Positions 62,826 through 64,000 of a stretch of DNA of 64,000 nucleotides are shown here, one piece after another (positions within the stretch are counted from its first letter, which is position 1; each line of letters opens with the position of its first letter). The position numbers were made by a program, and so were the translations under genes. Below the pieces are notes generated by a model. It worked only from the letters and a program-made list of their open reading frames with translations. It ran no database searches and was not told the origin of the DNA. The stretch lies in the NCBI GenBank assembly GCA_965249685.1, contig CBDFMN010000003.1, positions 2,480,001-2,544,000 of the forward strand, given 5' to 3'. This stretch comes from RH-AL1 sp965249685. Its GTDB lineage: Bacteria; Pseudomonadota; Alphaproteobacteria; Rhizobiales; Beijerinckiaceae.

Positions 62826-63704
62826 ATGAAAGGCATTATCCTCGCCGGCGGCTCCGGCACGCGGCTGTATCCACTCACGATCGCTTTGTCGAAGCAACTG
62901 CTCCCGGTCTACGACAAGCCGATGATCTACTATCCCTTGTCGACGTTGATGATGGCGGACGTTCGCGACATTCTGATTATTACGACGCCCGGCGACGAGG
63001 CGGCCTTTCGCCATCTGCTCGGCGATGGCAGTCGCTTCGGCCTGCACCTGAGCTACGCGAAGCAGGAGGCGCCCAACGGCCTTGCCGAAGCCTTCATCAT
63101 CGGTCGCGACTTCGTCGGCAGCGACAGCGTCGCCCTGATCCTCGGAGACAACCTCTTCTACGGCCATGGCTTACCCAACCTTCTCTACGCCGCCGCGCAG
63201 CGCAAGCGCGGCGCCACGATCTTCGGGTATGTGGTCGCCGACCCCGAACGCTACGGCGTGGTCGATATCGACCCCACGGGGCGCGCGTTATCTATTGAAG
63301 AGAAGCCGACCAATCCGCGTTCGAACTTCGCGGTGACGGGCCTCTACTTCTACGACAACGCCGTGCTCGACATAGCGGCCGGCATCAAGCCTTCGCCGCG
63401 TGGCGAGCTCGAAATCACGGACGTGAACCGGATCTATATGGAACGCGACAACCTACAGGTGGAGGTCATGGGCCGCGGCTTCACCTGGCTAGATACCGGG
63501 ACGCACGACAGCCTGCTGGAAGCGGGGCAGTTCGTCGAAATCATCGAACGGCGACAGGGACTGAAGATGTCGTGCCCGGAAGAGATCGCCTATTATAAAG
63601 GGTTCATAACCCGCGATAATCTTCTGGAGCTCGCGACGCGCTACGGGAAGTCGGGCTACGGGGCCTACCTCAAGCGCATCGCCGCGGGCGATCGCGTCTT
63701 CTGA
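62826..63704 (+). CDS. rfbA: Glucose-1-phosphate thymidylyltransferase
   Basis: The product has 292 residues. The signature GIILAGGSGTRLYPLTIALS is at residues 3-22, followed by KQLLPVYDKPMIYYPLSTLM. EITDVNRIYMER and RGFTWLDTGTHDSLLEA are the substrate blocks. It makes dTDP-glucose, the first step of the dTDP-rhamnose route. Confidence 0.94.
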   Translation: MKGIILAGGSGTRLYPLTIALSKQLLPVYDKPMIYYPLSTLMMADVRDILIITTPGDEAAFRHLLGDGSRFGLHLSYAKQEAPNGLAEAFIIGRDFVGSDSVALILGDNLFYGHGLPNLLYAAAQRKRGATIFGYVVADPERYGVVDIDPTGRALSIEEKPTNPRSNFAVTGLYFYDNAVLDIAAGIKPSPRGELEITDVNRIYMERDNLQVEVMGRGFTWLDTGTHDSLLEAGQFVEIIERRQGLKMSCPEEIAYYKGFITRDNLLELATRYGKSGYGAYLKRIAAGDRVF

Positions 63705-63884
63705 GTTGATCGCGTCATGGGTCTTGGCTGGTGGATCCCCTCTCCGCGCCGCCGCAGCTTCAAGGGCGGGGTCGCGTTTTCACGTTCTTTCCGCATTGTT
63801 CACCTATGCCTGTCAAAACGACGCGCACCGGAACCGCACGCAAGCAGCGGCCGCCGGCATCGGCCCGTGTAGGACGATCGCTGA

Positions 63885-64000
63885 ATGACACGTGACGGCG
63901 GGCGGCTCCCCCCCATCGGATCTCCTGCCGACCACCGCGCGCGCGGCTTCGGGCACGTGTCGAAGTGGGGCGCGGCGCTGATCGCCTGGCTTGCCCTCGC
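63885..64000 (+). CDS. Start of an unknown, probably membrane, protein (3' truncated)
   Basis: Thirty-eight codons are visible to the window edge, starting MTRDGGRLPPIGSPADHR and turning hydrophobic at the end (WGAALIAWLALA), as at the first transmembrane helix of a polysaccharide polymerase, ligase or exosortase-like protein. The short length prevents a firm call. Confidence 0.4.
   Translation, partial: MTRDGGRLPPIGSPADHRARGFGHVSKWGAALIAWLAL

Noticed and set aside
63706..63888. 60-codon frame after rfbA as a gene
   Set aside because: No ribosome site, low-complexity product, and the next likely gene starts at 63885.
46342..63900. A genomic island bounded by tRNA-Pro
   Set aside because: No integrase gene and no second copy of the tRNA 3' end are visible in the window, so I report only the odd junction.

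Overview
The window is GC-rich, densely packed chromosomal DNA from an alphaproteobacterium, most likely of the order Hyphomicrobiales (Rhizobiales). The evidence is the alphaproteobacterial ferrochelatase and PyrE types, a cysteine-free L36, a GapR-family (DUF2312) gene, the pyruvate kinase / DUF1036 / N-formylglutamate amidohydrolase neighbourhood, an HWE histidine kinase, and a GTTC-N7-GTTC SOS box of the alphaproteobacterial LexA type. I do not assign a genus.

Layout. 1-15 kb holds housekeeping genes: a 5'-truncated ThiE-like gene, a Sel1-repeat protein, an unknown gene behind a LexA-type box, PlsC, a YqaA-type membrane protein, DsbB, an EamA transporter, YchF, a double MaoC-fold protein, LysC, PyrE, HemH, divergent GalE/GalU and a GH15 glycosidase. 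15-23 kb is an assimilatory nitrate/nitrite cluster on the minus strand: an FAD reductase, NirA, an Fe-S/flavin reductase and the molybdopterin nitrate reductase. Each of its two transcription units has a sigma-54-like promoter. 23-29 kb holds L36, a TPR protein, pyruvate kinase, a DUF1036 protein, a formylglutamate amidohydrolase, GapR and a first glucose-6-phosphate dehydrogenase. 29-37 kb is envelope-related: a beta-barrel protein, a small cysteine-rich secreted protein, a lytic transglycosylase overlapping an RND pump gene, and the RND adaptor followed by a tandem repeat built from its own 3' end. 37-46 kb holds an HWE kinase and a tightly coupled pentose-phosphate operon (tkt, gnd, second zwf, two HAD phosphatases, pgl) ending next to tRNA-Pro(CGG).

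From the tRNA to the right end (46-64 kb) the DNA is looser, often lower in GC, and accessory in character: two allantoin-degradation genes, a divergent BdcR/BdcA-like pair with a clear operator, IS-terminus-like repeats, secreted proteins of unknown function (one with a 17-glycine tract), a DUF535 protein, and a surface-glycan locus (family 2 glycosyltransferase, OafA-type acyltransferase, WcaJ-type initiating sugar transferase, rfbC, rfbB, rfbA). rfbD is not seen and may lie beyond the right edge.

The most interesting points are: the nitrite-reducing electron path, in which an RnfB-like Fe-S domain is fused to a CPR-type reductase and shares an N-terminal motif with NirA; the LexA-type box on an uncharacterised gene; the repeat made from the RND adaptor 3' end; the pentose-phosphate operon with an NAD-type Gnd and paired phosphatases; and the BdcR/BdcA pair. 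I found no CRISPR array, intact transposase, prophage or recognisable new defence system.
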